DNA from: Erythrobacteraceae bacterium WH01K | Lineage (GTDB): Bacteria > Pseudomonadota > Alphaproteobacteria > Sphingomonadales > Sphingomonadaceae | Length of the DNA: 64,000 nt | Direction: 5' to 3' | NCBI GenBank assembly: GCA_027941995.1 | Contig: CP115966.1 | Location: 2,418,001-2,482,000 of the forward strand | Made by a program: the position numbers and the translations under genes | Notes under the pieces: model-generated | Databases searched by the model: none | The model's input: the letters and a program-made list of their open reading frames with translations, nothing else | Told to the model about the DNA's origin: nothing | In this document: piece by piece, positions 31,247 through 39,609 of the stretch | How positions within the stretch are numbered: position 1 is the stretch's first letter | Layout of the letters: every line of letters starts with the position of its first letter

Positions 31247-31999
31247 TCAGCCGCTGTCCTGCGTGCTTTGGGTCAGCGCACCCCCGGAAGGTCCAGGTGG
31301 CGCGCCGGTGAATTGCAACAGGCGCTGCAGGGCAGTGCCCACCCGGCCTGCCGCGCTCTTGCCGGAGCGTGCAGTTCCTCGCGAGCCGCGGCTGCTGACG
31401 CCCAGATGGACGACGTTTGCGCCGCCCAATGCCACAGACAAAGCGTCACGGTCCAGTGGCAAGCGCGTACCGCGCTGTCCGGACCCCTCAGCGTCGGAGC
31501 CGACACGCCATGCCTGGTCGAGCCTGGAGGCCCCGCCCTCGCTTGCATCCGACGCGTGCAGCAGCAGGCCGATGCCCCCGCCGCGCGCAGTCTCGGCAAT
31601 GCGTTTGGATCCCAAGATAATGCTTCCGCCGCGCATTTCGAGACCCAGCCGGTCGAGAAAAGCGCGCGTCAGCGAATCCTCGATCCTTTGCGGCAGGTCG
31701 TCGGGGACCGACAGGCGCGCGCCCTTGAAGGCCCGGGCGAGAGCGCCCCGCAGCCGGCCATTGGCCATCGCCTCTTCCAGCGCAGCACGGTCCGCGCCGA
31801 GCCATGCGCCGCGTCCGGGCGCTTTCGCCTGGACGTCGGGCAGCACGTCCCCGTCCGGGGAGATGGCAAGGCGCACGAGAGTATCGCGCGCGCCGTGCTC
31901 CCCTGACAGGATGCATTTGCGCTCCGGAGCAGGCTTGCCTGCCCCGGCTTGCGCGTCATCGATGTCGGACTTCAGGCGCTCATTGGGTGGAGTCCGCAT
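31247..31999 (-). CDS. YlxR (DUF448) RNA-binding protein with C-terminal L7Ae-like extension
   Basis: 250 residues. The DUF448 domain spans about 28-110, with PERKCILSG, the GRGAWLG loop and a following helix. A second domain (about 125-210, with GSIILGSKRIAETARGGGIGLLLHASDAS) resembles the L7Ae/L30e fold often fused to YlxR in alphaproteobacteria. The start at 31999 lies within the last codons of nusA. YlxR proteins have been linked to RNase P in other bacteria; role here unknown. Confidence 0.88.
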   Translation of the reverse strand: MRTPPNERLKSDIDDAQAGAGKPAPERKCILSGEHGARDTLVRLAISPDGDVLPDVQAKAPGRGAWLGADRAALEEAMANGRLRGALARAFKGARLSVPDDLPQRIEDSLTRAFLDRLGLEMRGGSIILGSKRIAETARGGGIGLLLHASDASEGGASRLDQAWRVGSDAEGSGQRGTRLPLDRDALSVALGGANVVHLGVSSRGSRGTARSGKSAAGRVGTALQRLLQFTGAPPGPSGGALTQSTQDSG

Positions 32000-33656
32000 C
32001 GGCGGCCTCCTGCTGCTCGGTCGCATCCGCCGTGGCGGGCGCTTCCTCTTCGTCTTCGAACCAGTGCGCGCGGGCCGACATGATGATCTCGTTGCCCTGC
32101 TCTTCGCTCAGGCCGAACGCACCCAGCACGCCGCCCTTGTCCTCGGGCCGCGACGGACGATCGCTCTTCATCGGCGGACCGGCCTTCGGGTCGGTCGGCG
32201 ACGGACGGCGACGCGGCGCCTCGCGCTTCTTGGCGATCAGTTCGTCGGTCGCGAGATCGGCCAGGTCGTCCAGCGTCCTGATCTCGGCCTTGCCCAGCAC
32301 GACCAGCATCTGTTCGGTCAGGTGCGGCAGTTCTGCAAGATCGTCCTCGACACCCAGTTCGCGGCGTTCTTCGCGCGCGGTTGCCTCGTGACGCTCCAGC
32401 GCCTCTGTCGCGCGGCTCTGCAGTTCCTCGGCCAGTTCCTCGTCGAAGCCCTCGATGCTGGCGAGTTCGGCCAGTTCGACATAGGCGACCTCTTCCAGTT
32501 CCGCGAAGCCTTCGGCAACCAGCAGCTGCGAGAGGGTTTCGTCGACGTCGAGTTCTTCCTCGAACATCTTGGAGCGCTCGGCGAATTCCTTCGACCGCTT
32601 CTCGCTCGCCTCTTCCTCGGTCATGATGTCGATCTGGTGACCGGTCAGCTGGCTGGCGAGACGCACGTTCTGGCCGCGGCGACCGATGGCCAGGCTGAGC
32701 TGGTCGTCGGGCACGACGACTTCGATACGCGGCTCGTCCTCGTCCAGCACGACGCGGCTGACGGTTGCAGGCTGGAGCGCGTTCACCACGAAGGTCGCAA
32801 TATCCTCGCTCCACGGGATGATGTCGATCTTCTCGCCCTGCAGTTCCTGCACGACGGCCTGCACGCGGCTGCCCTTCATGCCGACACAGGCACCGACGGG
32901 GTCGATGCTGCTGTCGTGGCTGATAACGCCGATCTTCGCACGGCTGCCCGGATCGCGGGCGGCGGCCTTGATCTCGATGATGCCGTCGTAGATTTCGGGC
33001 ACTTCCTGCGCGAACAGCTTGCGCATGAAATCGGGCGCGGCACGGCTGAGGAAGATCTGCGGGCCGCGATTGTTGCGCTCGACCTTGGTGATCAGAGCGC
33101 GAATACGCTCGCCCACGCGAACAGCTTCGCGCGGAATCTGCTGGTCGCGGCGAATGACGCCCTCTGCGCGGCCGAGATTGACGATCACGTGGCCGAACTC
33201 GACCGACTTGATGACGCCGGTGATGACCTCGTTCGCGCGGTCCTTGAATTCGTCGTACTGGCGCTCGCGCTCCGCATCGCGGACCTTCTGGAAAATCACC
33301 TGCTTGGCGCTCTGCGCGTCGATACGGCCAAGATCGACCGGCGGCAGCGGGTCGACGATGAAGTCACCGATGCCGGCATCGTCCTGCAGCTTCTGCGCGG
33401 CCTTCAGGTCGACCTGCTTGAAATAGTCCTCGACCTCCTCGACCACTTCGACGACGCGCCACAGGCGCAGGTCGCCGGTCTGCGGGTCGAGCTTCGCACG
33501 GATGTCGTTTTCCGCGCCATAGCGGTTGCGCGCGCTCTTCTGGATCGCCTCTTCCATCGCCTCGATGACGATTTCCTTGTCGATCATCTTTTCGGAGGCG
33601 ACCGCGTTCGCAATTGCGAGCAGTTCTGCCTTGTTGGCGGAAATTGCACTGGCCAT
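31980..33656 (-). CDS. nusA: Transcription termination/antitermination factor NusA
   Basis: 558 residues. N-terminal RNA polymerase-binding domain ([20 protein letters not shown]), S1 domain, KH domains with [16 protein letters not shown] and [14 protein letters not shown], and C-terminal acidic repeats of helix-hairpin type ([37 protein letters not shown]). Acts in pausing, termination and rRNA antitermination. Its ATG shares one base with the rimP stop (TGATG). Confidence 0.97.
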   Translation of the reverse strand: MASAISANKAELLAIANAVASEKMIDKEIVIEAMEEAIQKSARNRYGAENDIRAKLDPQTGDLRLWRVVEVVEEVEDYFKQVDLKAAQKLQDDAGIGDFIVDPLPPVDLGRIDAQSAKQVIFQKVRDAERERQYDEFKDRANEVITGVIKSVEFGHVIVNLGRAEGVIRRDQQIPREAVRVGERIRALITKVERNNRGPQIFLSRAAPDFMRKLFAQEVPEIYDGIIEIKAAARDPGSRAKIGVISHDSSIDPVGACVGMKGSRVQAVVQELQGEKIDIIPWSEDIATFVVNALQPATVSRVVLDEDEPRIEVVVPDDQLSLAIGRRGQNVRLASQLTGHQIDIMTEEEASEKRSKEFAERSKMFEEELDVDETLSQLLVAEGFAELEEVAYVELAELASIEGFDEELAEELQSRATEALERHEATAREERRELGVEDDLAELPHLTEQMLVVLGKAEIRTLDDLADLATDELIAKKREAPRRRPSPTDPKAGPPMKSDRPSRPEDKGGVLGAFGLSEEQGNEIIMSARAHWFEDEEEAPATADATEQQEAADADSTQ

Positions 33657-34237
33657 CAGTCGTCAGCCTTCTCTTCTTCGTCCGTTTCCGGGTCTTCGAT
33701 AATGTCCTCGGCACCTTCGGTGTCGAGCGGTTGCGTGGCGGCGATCAGCGCGTCCGTCAGGACCAGCTTCGCCGCATGGATCATATCGCGGGGGAAGGAA
33801 ACCTCGCCCGCGCGGTTATCGTCTATCGTGACGACACCGTTCTCGTCGATGCCGACCAGCGTGCCCTTCAGCGTGCGATGGCCGTGGACCTTCTCTGCCA
33901 AAGAGACCTTCGCTTCGTGCCCTGCCCAATCGCTGAAATCCTTCGCGCGGGTCAGCGGGCGGTCGATGCCCGGGCTGCTGACTTCCAGGTGGTAGGCACC
34001 GGGGACGAGAACCGTGCCCTCCTCCTCCAGCGCGTCGAGCCGGTCGGAGATACGGCGCGAGAGCGCGGCGCACTGCTCGATCACCAGCTGGCCCGTCGCC
34101 GGGTCTTCCGCCATGATCTGCAGCGCCTGCCCGCCGTCCCCGGCTTCCGACGGCATCATCTTCACGCGGACGAGCTCGAAGCCCAGCGCCTTCGCTTCGG
34201 GTTCGATTACGTCTTCAAGGCGTGCCAGATCGGCCAT
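33656..34237 (-). CDS. rimP: Ribosome maturation factor RimP
   Basis: 193 residues from ATG 34237, preceded by GGAG with 5-base spacing; upstream in-frame codons are not used. VIEPEAKALGFELVRVKMM opens the first domain, YHLEVSSPGIDRPLTRAKDF is the family signature and the second Sm-like domain follows; the tail is acidic. First gene of rimP-nusA-ylxR-infB-thioesterase-rbfA. Needed for 30S maturation. Confidence 0.95.
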   Translation of the reverse strand: MADLARLEDVIEPEAKALGFELVRVKMMPSEAGDGGQALQIMAEDPATGQLVIEQCAALSRRISDRLDALEEEGTVLVPGAYHLEVSSPGIDRPLTRAKDFSDWAGHEAKVSLAEKVHGHRTLKGTLVGIDENGVVTIDDNRAGEVSFPRDMIHAAKLVLTDALIAATQPLDTEGAEDIIEDPETDEEEKADD

Positions 34238-34371
34238 TCGGTCTCCAGTTTGTTTCCACCGCGGCAAAGGCAAAGCGGTTTCGCGCCGGCCCCTTCCGGC
34301 GCCAGCCCCACATTGCAGCAACGATGTCGGGATGGATGCGAGATAGGTCGCCGCCCGGCATATTGCAAGGA

Positions 34372-34980
34372 TTAAGATCGCCTGCGCACCCAGGGATCTT
34401 CCGTCCGGTCGACCGATAGCTCACCGTCGAAAGGCCGGCACAGGTCGAAAGCTTCATGCGGCGTGCCTTCGAGCCATGCAGACCAGACTTCGGGCGGAAG
34501 GATGACCGGCATCCGGTCGTGGACAGGCGCGACCTGCCGGTTGGCATCGGTCATCACCATCGAGAACGCTTCGCTCCATTCGTCGGTATCGCGCCAGATG
34601 CCGGCGGCCGCGAATACCGGCGAACCGGGCACGCTGAACCAGGTGCGGGTCATGCTGCCCTTTGCGCCCTCCGCCTCGGCAAAGCGCGTGACGGGGATCA
34701 GGCAGCGGCGATTCTCGAAACTGTCGCGCCAGAAGAAGCTTTTCAGCTTGTCGGTGCGGGCATTGTTCACCGGCTTTGGCTTCAGCTTCTGCCCTTTTGC
34801 GCCTGTCCGCTCGAAGGGGAATCCCCAGACCATGGGTTTCAGGCGTCCTCCTGCCACGACCGGGGCAGGATGGCCCGGAAAGATCTCGTCCGGCGCATTG
34901 CTGCCGAAATCCTGCGCCACGGCGTCGAAGAAGTCGGCCAGTTCGGTTTGCGAGGCGCGCACATTGTAAAGGTTGCACAT
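34372..34980 (-). CDS. SRAP (SOS response-associated peptidase, HMCES/YedK) protein
   Basis: 202 residues starting MCNLYN, so after methionine removal the essential Cys2 becomes N-terminal. Other hallmarks: VWGFPF, NARTDKL, FRRCLIPVTRFAE-like segment and APVHDRMPVIL with the conserved histidine. SRAP proteins form a covalent thiazolidine link to abasic sites in single-stranded DNA. Its promoter region faces rimP; no lexA box was recognised. Confidence 0.93.
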   Translation of the reverse strand: MCNLYNVRASQTELADFFDAVAQDFGSNAPDEIFPGHPAPVVAGGRLKPMVWGFPFERTGAKGQKLKPKPVNNARTDKLKSFFWRDSFENRRCLIPVTRFAEAEGAKGSMTRTWFSVPGSPVFAAAGIWRDTDEWSEAFSMVMTDANRQVAPVHDRMPVILPPEVWSAWLEGTPHEAFDLCRPFDGELSVDRTEDPWVRRRS

Positions 34981-35035
34981 GGCGCGGTCTTACATCGCCG
35001 CGCCGCGGCAGGCAAAAATCCGCAATGCGGCCCCT

Positions 35036-36082
35036 TCAGTCAGCCTCTTCCATCAGGCCGTGCTTCTTGATGCAATGGCGCAGCTGGTCGTAACTCAGTC
35101 CCAGCGCCTTCGCGGTCTGTCGCTGGTTCCAGCGATGCTTGCCCAGCGCGTGCTCGACGATCGAGCGTTCATGGGCATCGACCGCACCGCGCAGGTCGTC
35201 GATAGTCTCGAAATCGATGGCCGACCGGTTTTCCGGCTGCCCGACTTCGGTGAAATCGGTGGACGCGCGCGCAGGTTGCCGCTTGCGAACCTCGCTTTCC
35301 AGCGGTTTCCATGGGCTTTCGAAAGGATCGAACTGGACATGGGCAATGGGCTCGTCCGGATTGTCCCAGCGATAGACCGATCGTTCCACGACATTGCGCA
35401 GTTCGCGGACATTGCCGGGCCAGGGATGCTCTTCCAGTTCCCGCTGCACATGGGATGCAAAGCCCGGCCAGCCGTCCCAGCCGAGTTCGGCGGCCATGCG
35501 GCGGGCGAAATATTCGGCCAGCACGCCGATATCCCCATCCCGCACACGCAGGGGCGGCAGGGTGATGACCTCGAAGCTGAGCCGGTCGAGAAGGTCGGCC
35601 CGGAACGTGCCCTCGGCAGCGAGGCGCGGCAGGTCCTCGTTCGTGGCGGCTACGATGCGCACATCCACCCGGACCGGACGCGACGCGCCAATACGGGTGA
35701 CCTCGCCATATTCGACGGCGCGCAGCAGGCGTTCCTGCGCCGCCATGCTCAGCGTGCCCAGCTCGTCGAGGAACAGCGTGCCCTTGTCGGCTTCCTCGAA
35801 CCGGCCCTCTCGCGTCCTGGTCGCGCCGGTAAAGGCGCCCGCTTCGTGGCCGAACAATTCAGCCTCGATCAGTGTCTCCGGCAGAGCGGCGCAGTTCATG
35901 GTGACGAGATTTTCGTCCCACCTGTCGGACAGTCGGTGGAGCCGTTCGGCAATCAGTTCCTTGCCGGTCCCGCGCTCCCCGATGACCAGGACCGGGCGGC
36001 GCATGGGCGCGGCGCGGCTGGCACGCTCGACCGCGTCGAGAAACGCCCCGGATTGGCCGATAAACTGGTTTTCCCGCTCCAT
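35036..36082 (-). CDS. pspF: PspF, sigma-54-dependent activator of the psp operon
   Basis: 348 residues from ATG 36082, the start closest to E. coli PspF; a longer frame to 36109 is possible. No N-terminal receiver domain. The AAA+ domain shows GERGTGKELI (Walker A), GHEAGAFTGATRTREGRFEEA with the sigma-54-contacting GAFTGA, GTLFLDELG (Walker B) and HPWPGNVRELRNVVER; a Fis-type helix-turn-helix ends the protein (RWNQRQTAKALGLSYDQLRHC). Divergent from the psp operon. PspA normally restrains PspF until membrane stress. Confidence 0.94.
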   Translation of the reverse strand: MERENQFIGQSGAFLDAVERASRAAPMRRPVLVIGERGTGKELIAERLHRLSDRWDENLVTMNCAALPETLIEAELFGHEAGAFTGATRTREGRFEEADKGTLFLDELGTLSMAAQERLLRAVEYGEVTRIGASRPVRVDVRIVAATNEDLPRLAAEGTFRADLLDRLSFEVITLPPLRVRDGDIGVLAEYFARRMAAELGWDGWPGFASHVQRELEEHPWPGNVRELRNVVERSVYRWDNPDEPIAHVQFDPFESPWKPLESEVRKRQPARASTDFTEVGQPENRSAIDFETIDDLRGAVDAHERSIVEHALGKHRWNQRQTAKALGLSYDQLRHCIKKHGLMEEAD

Positions 36083-36142
36083 GGCCGATCTTATAGTGAA
36101 ATTTCCCAACCCTTGGCAATATACACCTATCGGAACCAGTAG

Positions 36143-36160
36143 GCCGTTTGTCGAAACGGC
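36143..36160. promoter_or_regulatory. Palindrome, candidate PspF upstream activator site
   Basis: GCCGTTT-GTCG-AAACGGC is a perfect inverted repeat with 7-base arms. Its centre lies about 34 bases before the -24 element of the psp promoter, between pspF and psp. Position and symmetry suit binding by the Fis-type domain of PspF, though E. coli sites lie somewhat farther upstream. Inference only. Confidence 0.4.
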
Positions 36161-36183
36161 GCATTTCTGCGGACTTCGCGGTT

Positions 36184-36199
36184 TGGCACGCCCTTTGCT
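36184..36199 (+). promoter_or_regulatory. Sigma-54 (-24/-12) promoter of the psp operon
   Basis: TGGCACG-CCCT-TTGCT matches the sigma-54 consensus TGGCACG-N4-TTGCW without mismatch. The invariant GG (36185-36186) and GC (36197-36198) are 10 bases apart. Transcription would start near 36210, about 30 bases before the first small ORF. Confidence 0.9.
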
Positions 36200-36242
36200 G
36201 ATAGGTTAACATACTCGAACACATCCTTACGGGAGACCCATC

Positions 36243-36395
36243 ATGTACAGCCGCGAATTCTTCCGCACCCGCCTCGGTCAGGCCGCCATGGTCAGCATCG
36301 TGACGATGACCGCTTTCGTGGCGCTCGGCACGCAGCTGGAGGTCCAGCCTGCTTACGCCACGACCGTTACGGCGGAGCAGGTGGAGCTGGCATGA
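36243..36395 (+). CDS. 50-residue membrane protein, first gene of the psp operon
   Basis: Starts MYSREFFRTRLGQ with GGGAGA eight bases before the ATG, has a single hydrophobic stretch (about residues 14-31) and a short polar C-terminus ending VELA. Its TGA overlaps an ATG (ATGA at 36392) that is in frame with pspA. Placed directly after the sigma-54 promoter, so it is the first product made on PspF activation. I recognise no domain; similar short single-helix proteins could act in membrane sensing or as a coupling leader for pspA. Confidence 0.7.
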   Translation: MYSREFFRTRLGQAAMVSIVTMTAFVALGTQLEVQPAYATTVTAEQVELA

Positions 36396-36592
36396 GCAGC
36401 CACGATCCCCGTCATTCAAAGTTAGGGCCGGAGCGTTCGTCTTCCCCCGACGCCACTGGCGCTTCGGCCCGCAAATCCCGTCTTTCGCGCCTGGACGAGG
36501 AAGTGGAGCGCGTTCGCCGCAGCCCCACCCCGACACAGGCCCGCCCCGGCGCGGCCAAGAAAGACGATCCCTTCAACCTCGGAGTACCGTTC
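36392..36592 (+). other. In-frame 67-codon extension upstream of pspA (alternative start)
   Basis: ATG 36392 follows GGAG with 5-base spacing, overlaps the stop of the 50-residue ORF, and reads without a stop into pspA. The encoded 67 residues are polar, rich in Ser, Pro, Arg and Ala, and probably disordered. A second site, GGAG at 36581-36584, precedes the conventional PspA start at 36593. Either a separate long isoform (301 residues) is made, or only the short one. Confidence 0.5.
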
Positions 36593-37297
36593 ATGGGAAT
36601 TTTCTCCCGCACACGCGATATCATCGCGGCCAATTTTAACGACATGCTGGACCAGGCGGACGACCCCCAGAAGATGATCCGCATGATCATCCTCGAGATG
36701 GAGGAAACGCTGGTCGAGGTCCGGGCAAGCGCCGCGCGCACGATCGCCGACCAGAAGGAAATGCACCGCCACACGGTCAAGCTGGACAAGCTGCAGGCCG
36801 ACTGGGCGGAGAAGGCGCAGCTGGCGCTGAGCAAGGACCGCGAAGACCTGGCCCGCGCGGCGCTGGTCGAGAAGAAGAAGGCATCCGACATGTCGGACCA
36901 GCTGAAGCAGGAAATCGCCGTACTGGACGATGCCCTGCGCGCCTACGAACAGGACATCCAGAAGCTGCAGAACCGCCTGCGCGAGGCCCGCAGCCGCCAG
37001 ACGGCAATCGCCGCACGGCTGGAAAGCGCGGAGAACCGCGTGAAGCTGCGCAGCCTGATGACGAACGAGCGGGTCGACGATGCGCTCAGCCGGTTCGACC
37101 AGCTGGAACGCCGGGTCGACTATGCAGAAGGCCGTGCCGACGCGCTCGGCATCGAGAGCAAGGATGCGCCCAGCCTGTCCGACGAGATCGCCGCCCTGGC
37201 CGGCAGCGACAAGGTCGACGAGGAACTGGAAGCCATGAAGAAAGCGCTCGGCAGACCGGGTGCGGACAGCAGCAACGAAGACGGGAAGGACGCCTGA
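36593..37297 (+). CDS. pspA: Phage shock protein A
   Basis: 234 residues from ATG 36593 (GGAG eight bases upstream). MGIFSRTRDIIAANFNDML is the amphipathic membrane-binding helix, which in PspA must lie at the N-terminus; QKMIRMIILEMEETL and long coiled-coil helices follow, ending in a short acidic tail. PspA/IM30 is the bacterial ESCRT-III homologue: it restrains PspF and, under stress, forms scaffolds on the inner membrane. An in-frame start at 36392 would bury the first helix. Upstream of pspB. Confidence 0.95.
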   Translation: MGIFSRTRDIIAANFNDMLDQADDPQKMIRMIILEMEETLVEVRASAARTIADQKEMHRHTVKLDKLQADWAEKAQLALSKDREDLARAALVEKKKASDMSDQLKQEIAVLDDALRAYEQDIQKLQNRLREARSRQTAIAARLESAENRVKLRSLMTNERVDDALSRFDQLERRVDYAEGRADALGIESKDAPSLSDEIAALAGSDKVDEELEAMKKALGRPGADSSNEDGKDA

Positions 37298-37300
37298 GCC

Positions 37301-37597
37301 ATGGAAGAAATCATCATCATACCGGCGATCTTCATCGGTCTTCCGTGGGTCGTCCTCCACTACATCACCAAGTGGAAAACCGCTGCCACCATCACCAACG
37401 ATGACGAGGCCCTGCTGGAAGAGATGTACAATCTCGCCAAGCGTCTCGACGCGCGGATGGACACGGTGGAACGCCTGGTCGAGCACGACCACGCCGACTT
37501 CAAGCCCGCCCGCCTCGTGCAGAATTCCGAAGAAGACAACGCCAAGCTGAACGAGCTGGAAGAACTGCTCGCCGAGAAGAAGGGAGCCGCCCGATGA
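37301..37597 (+). CDS. pspB: Phage shock protein B
   Basis: 98 residues. One membrane helix (about 5-22, PAIFIGLPWVVLHYITKW), a helix with MYNLAKRLDARMDTVERLVEHDH (residues 42-64) corresponding to the end of E. coli PspB (R-I-x-x-L-E-x-I-L-D), then a longer tail than usual. With PspC it senses membrane stress and draws PspA off PspF. Its end overlaps the pspC start by 4 bases. Confidence 0.9.
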   Translation: MEEIIIIPAIFIGLPWVVLHYITKWKTAATITNDDEALLEEMYNLAKRLDARMDTVERLVEHDHADFKPARLVQNSEEDNAKLNELEELLAEKKGAAR

Positions 37598-37986
37598 ATA
37601 CCCCCCGCACCACGCTGTACCGCGACAAGCAGAATGCGAAGCTGATGGGCGTATGCTCCGGCATTGCGGACTATACCGGGGTCAATGCCTTCTGGATCCG
37701 TCTCGGCTTCCTCGCCGCGCTGTTCACCGGCATCCTGAGCCCGGTAATCATCCCGCTCTACCTGCTGGCCGGCCTGCTGCTGAACAAGAAGCCGCCGCAT
37801 CTTTATGTCGATCAGGAAGAGCAGCAATACTGGCAGCGCCTGCGGCAGAACCCGAAGCGCACCGTACGCGAGGTTCGCGGCAAGTTCCGCGACATCGACC
37901 GCCGGCTGGCCGAAGTCGAAACCTACTACGTCAGCAGCAACCCGCGCCTGACGTCCGAAATCGACCGCCTGCGCCTGACCGACTGA
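37594..37986 (+). CDS. pspC: Phage shock protein C
   Basis: 130 residues. PspC domain: TLYRDKQNAKLMGVCSGIADYTGVN, then a membrane helix (about 38-63). The C-terminal part (RTVREVRGKFRDIDRRLAEVE) is a coiled coil. Forms a membrane complex with PspB. The end of pspC is followed after 31 bases by the tandem small-gene array, with a good ribosome site. Confidence 0.93.
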   Translation: MNTPRTTLYRDKQNAKLMGVCSGIADYTGVNAFWIRLGFLAALFTGILSPVIIPLYLLAGLLLNKKPPHLYVDQEEQQYWQRLRQNPKRTVREVRGKFRDIDRRLAEVETYYVSSNPRLTSEIDRLRLTD

Positions 37987-38017
37987 GAACCGCGCTGCCA
38001 ATCGAAGGGGAAGAAAA

Positions 38018-38341
38018 ATGGGTGAATTTATCGGAGCGCTGACCGGCCTTGCCGCCGTGACCATGCCGTTCCTTATTCCGATTGCGATCGTGTGGATCAT
38101 CAGCCGGAACAAGCTGGAGAAGCAGAAAATCGAAGCGACGGCGGACGCAACGTCCGAAAAGGCCGCGCAATATGTGGGTCAGATCAAGGATCTCGAAGAC
38201 CGGGTGCAGGTGCTCGAACGCATCGTCACCGACCGCGGCTACGACGTCGCCACCCAGATCGAGGCGCTGCGCGATACCCGCAAGGTCGAAGACCAGGATA
38301 GCGGCGTCCCGCTCGAGATGAACCGCAGGGAGAAAGCGTGA
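38018..38341 (+). CDS. PspB-like tandem paralogue 1
   Basis: 107 residues. Membrane helix at about 7-29, a polar helix rich in Lys, Glu and Ala, then RVQVLERIVTD (LERIVTD at 66-72), RGY and IEALRD; the tail has DSGVPL. The LERIVTD helix aligns with the R-I-x-x-L-E-x-I-L-D end of PspB, so I read it as a diverged PspB-domain protein. GGGG-rich Shine-Dalgarno upstream. Its stop shares one base with the ATG of paralogue 2 (TGATG). Confidence 0.8.
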   Translation: MGEFIGALTGLAAVTMPFLIPIAIVWIISRNKLEKQKIEATADATSEKAAQYVGQIKDLEDRVQVLERIVTDRGYDVATQIEALRDTRKVEDQDSGVPLEMNRREKA

Positions 38342-38676
38342 TGGACTGGGGCAGCCCCGAATTCGTGATCGCGATCATCGCCCTCAGCACCATCGGCTGG
38401 GTCGTCAACAACTGGATCCGCGCCAAACACGGCTACGAACTGGAAGACGAATGGGGCGGCAAAACCGCGCCGAAGGACACTGGCGAAACGCAGCGCCTGA
38501 AAGCGGAAAATGCTGCCCTGCACGAGAAGCTCGACGCGATGCAGGACCGGATGGTCAATCTGGAGCGCATCGTCACCGACAAGGGCTACACCCTTTCGGA
38601 TGAGATTGAAGCCCTCCGTGACAAGCAGATGGACAGCGGGGTGCCGCTCGGCCTGAACAAGAAGGAAAAGATGTGA
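38341..38676 (+). CDS. PspB-like tandem paralogue 2
   Basis: 111 residues from ATG 38341 (a GTG one codon earlier is possible). Membrane helix at 8-26 ending IGWVVNNWIRAK, then GYELEDEWG, and a coiled coil with LERIVTD at 74-80, KGY and EIEALRD. The tail repeats DSGVPL seen in paralogue 1. Close to paralogue 3 over the helix-GY-LE-WG region, pointing to a recent duplication. Overlaps its neighbours by one base on both sides. Confidence 0.8.
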   Translation: MDWGSPEFVIAIIALSTIGWVVNNWIRAKHGYELEDEWGGKTAPKDTGETQRLKAENAALHEKLDAMQDRMVNLERIVTDKGYTLSDEIEALRDKQMDSGVPLGLNKKEKM

Positions 38677-39005
38677 TGGACCTCTCGCAAATTCCGGTTG
38701 CGGCACTCGCGATACCCTCGGCCTTCATCGCTATCGGCTGGGTCGCCAACACCTGGATACGGGTGAAGAACGGATATCCGCTCGAAAACAGTTGGGGCAA
38801 GGCGGTCTATCCCAGGACCGATGCCGAGGCGAAGCAGCGCGTTACCCTGCTGACCCAGGAAAATGCGGAACTGCGTGCCGAACTGGGCTCGATCAAGGAC
38901 CGGCTGGGTAATGTCGAGCGGATCGTGACCGATGGGGGGTACCACCTGACCCACGAGATCGAGAGCCTGCGCGACGAACGCGCGGCGAAGAAGGAGGTGA
39001 ACTGA
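38676..39005 (+). CDS. PspB-like tandem paralogue 3
   Basis: 109 residues from ATG 38676. Membrane helix at 8-27 (IGWVANTWIRVK), GYPLENSWG, then a coiled coil with VERIVTD at 80-86, GGY and EIESLRD; basic C-terminus. The helix-proximal half is plainly homologous to paralogue 2, while the DSGVPL tail is missing. Its TGA shares one base with the next ATG, which has a strong GGAGGTGA site inside this gene. Confidence 0.8.
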   Translation: MDLSQIPVAALAIPSAFIAIGWVANTWIRVKNGYPLENSWGKAVYPRTDAEAKQRVTLLTQENAELRAELGSIKDRLGNVERIVTDGGYHLTHEIESLRDERAAKKEVN

Positions 39006-39307
39006 TGGATGGCAACCTGCTCCTGATCTTCGCATTCGTCCTGATCGCGGCCGCCATAGTATTCCGCTTTGCCACGGCGGCGCACAGACGGACGGTCGAG
39101 CACGAAGAGCGAAAACTCGAACTCGAAGCGCGCAAGGCAGAAGCCGAAAACGGGCACGGCGGTGCGAGCTATCGCAAGCTGGAAGAACGCGTGCGCGTCC
39201 TCGAACGTATCGCAACCGATTCCAATCATGCCCTCGCCAGCCAGATCGACGAACTGCGCGACCTGCAGGCTATCGACGACCGTACAGAGCGGGAGAATGT
39301 ATCGTGA
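39005..39307 (+). CDS. PspB-like tandem paralogue 4
   Basis: 100 residues. Membrane helix at 4-22, then a charged Glu/Arg/Lys/Ala helix, then RVRVLERIATD (LERIATD at 66-72) and IDELRD. Lacks the GY-LE-WG segment. Strong Shine-Dalgarno GGAGGTGA. Ends in a GTGA overlap with paralogue 5. Confidence 0.78.
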   Translation: MDGNLLLIFAFVLIAAAIVFRFATAAHRRTVEHEERKLELEARKAEAENGHGGASYRKLEERVRVLERIATDSNHALASQIDELRDLQAIDDRTERENVS

Positions 39308-39555
39308 GTTTCTGGTCGGCCATCATCCTTATCGCCCTGATCGTCTGCGCGACCGCACTGTTCATGCAGCGGGCCGAGAACCGGAAAGACGCGGCCAGGA
39401 CGGATGGCGGCAAACGCGAACGCGAGCTGGAAAGCGAACGCGACGCCGCGCGATCCGAACTGGCGGATCTTCGCGAGCGGGTGAAGGTGCTGGAACGTAT
39501 CGCCACGGATCCATCGCGCCGCACCGCCGAGGAAATCGAGAAGCTGCGCGACTGA
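39304..39555 (+). CDS. PspB-like tandem paralogue 5
   Basis: 83 residues from GTG 39304, overlapping the stop of paralogue 4. Membrane helix at 4-21, a charged helix, then RVKVLERIATD (LERIATD at 63-69) and EIEKLRD at the very C-terminus. The shortest member with a complete motif; its size approaches that of E. coli PspB (74 residues). Confidence 0.78.
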   Translation: MSFWSAIILIALIVCATALFMQRAENRKDAARTDGGKRERELESERDAARSELADLRERVKVLERIATDPSRRTAEEIEKLRD

Positions 39556-39609
39556 GGTCCCGCACCGGACCGGCGCCAGAGGACAGGAAGCAAGGGTAGG
39601 AGTATCGAC

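Noticed and set aside
28567-31311. Open frame of 914 codons antisense to infB
   Set aside because: A shadow of IF-2 codon usage; rich in His, Leu and Arg with no family motif.
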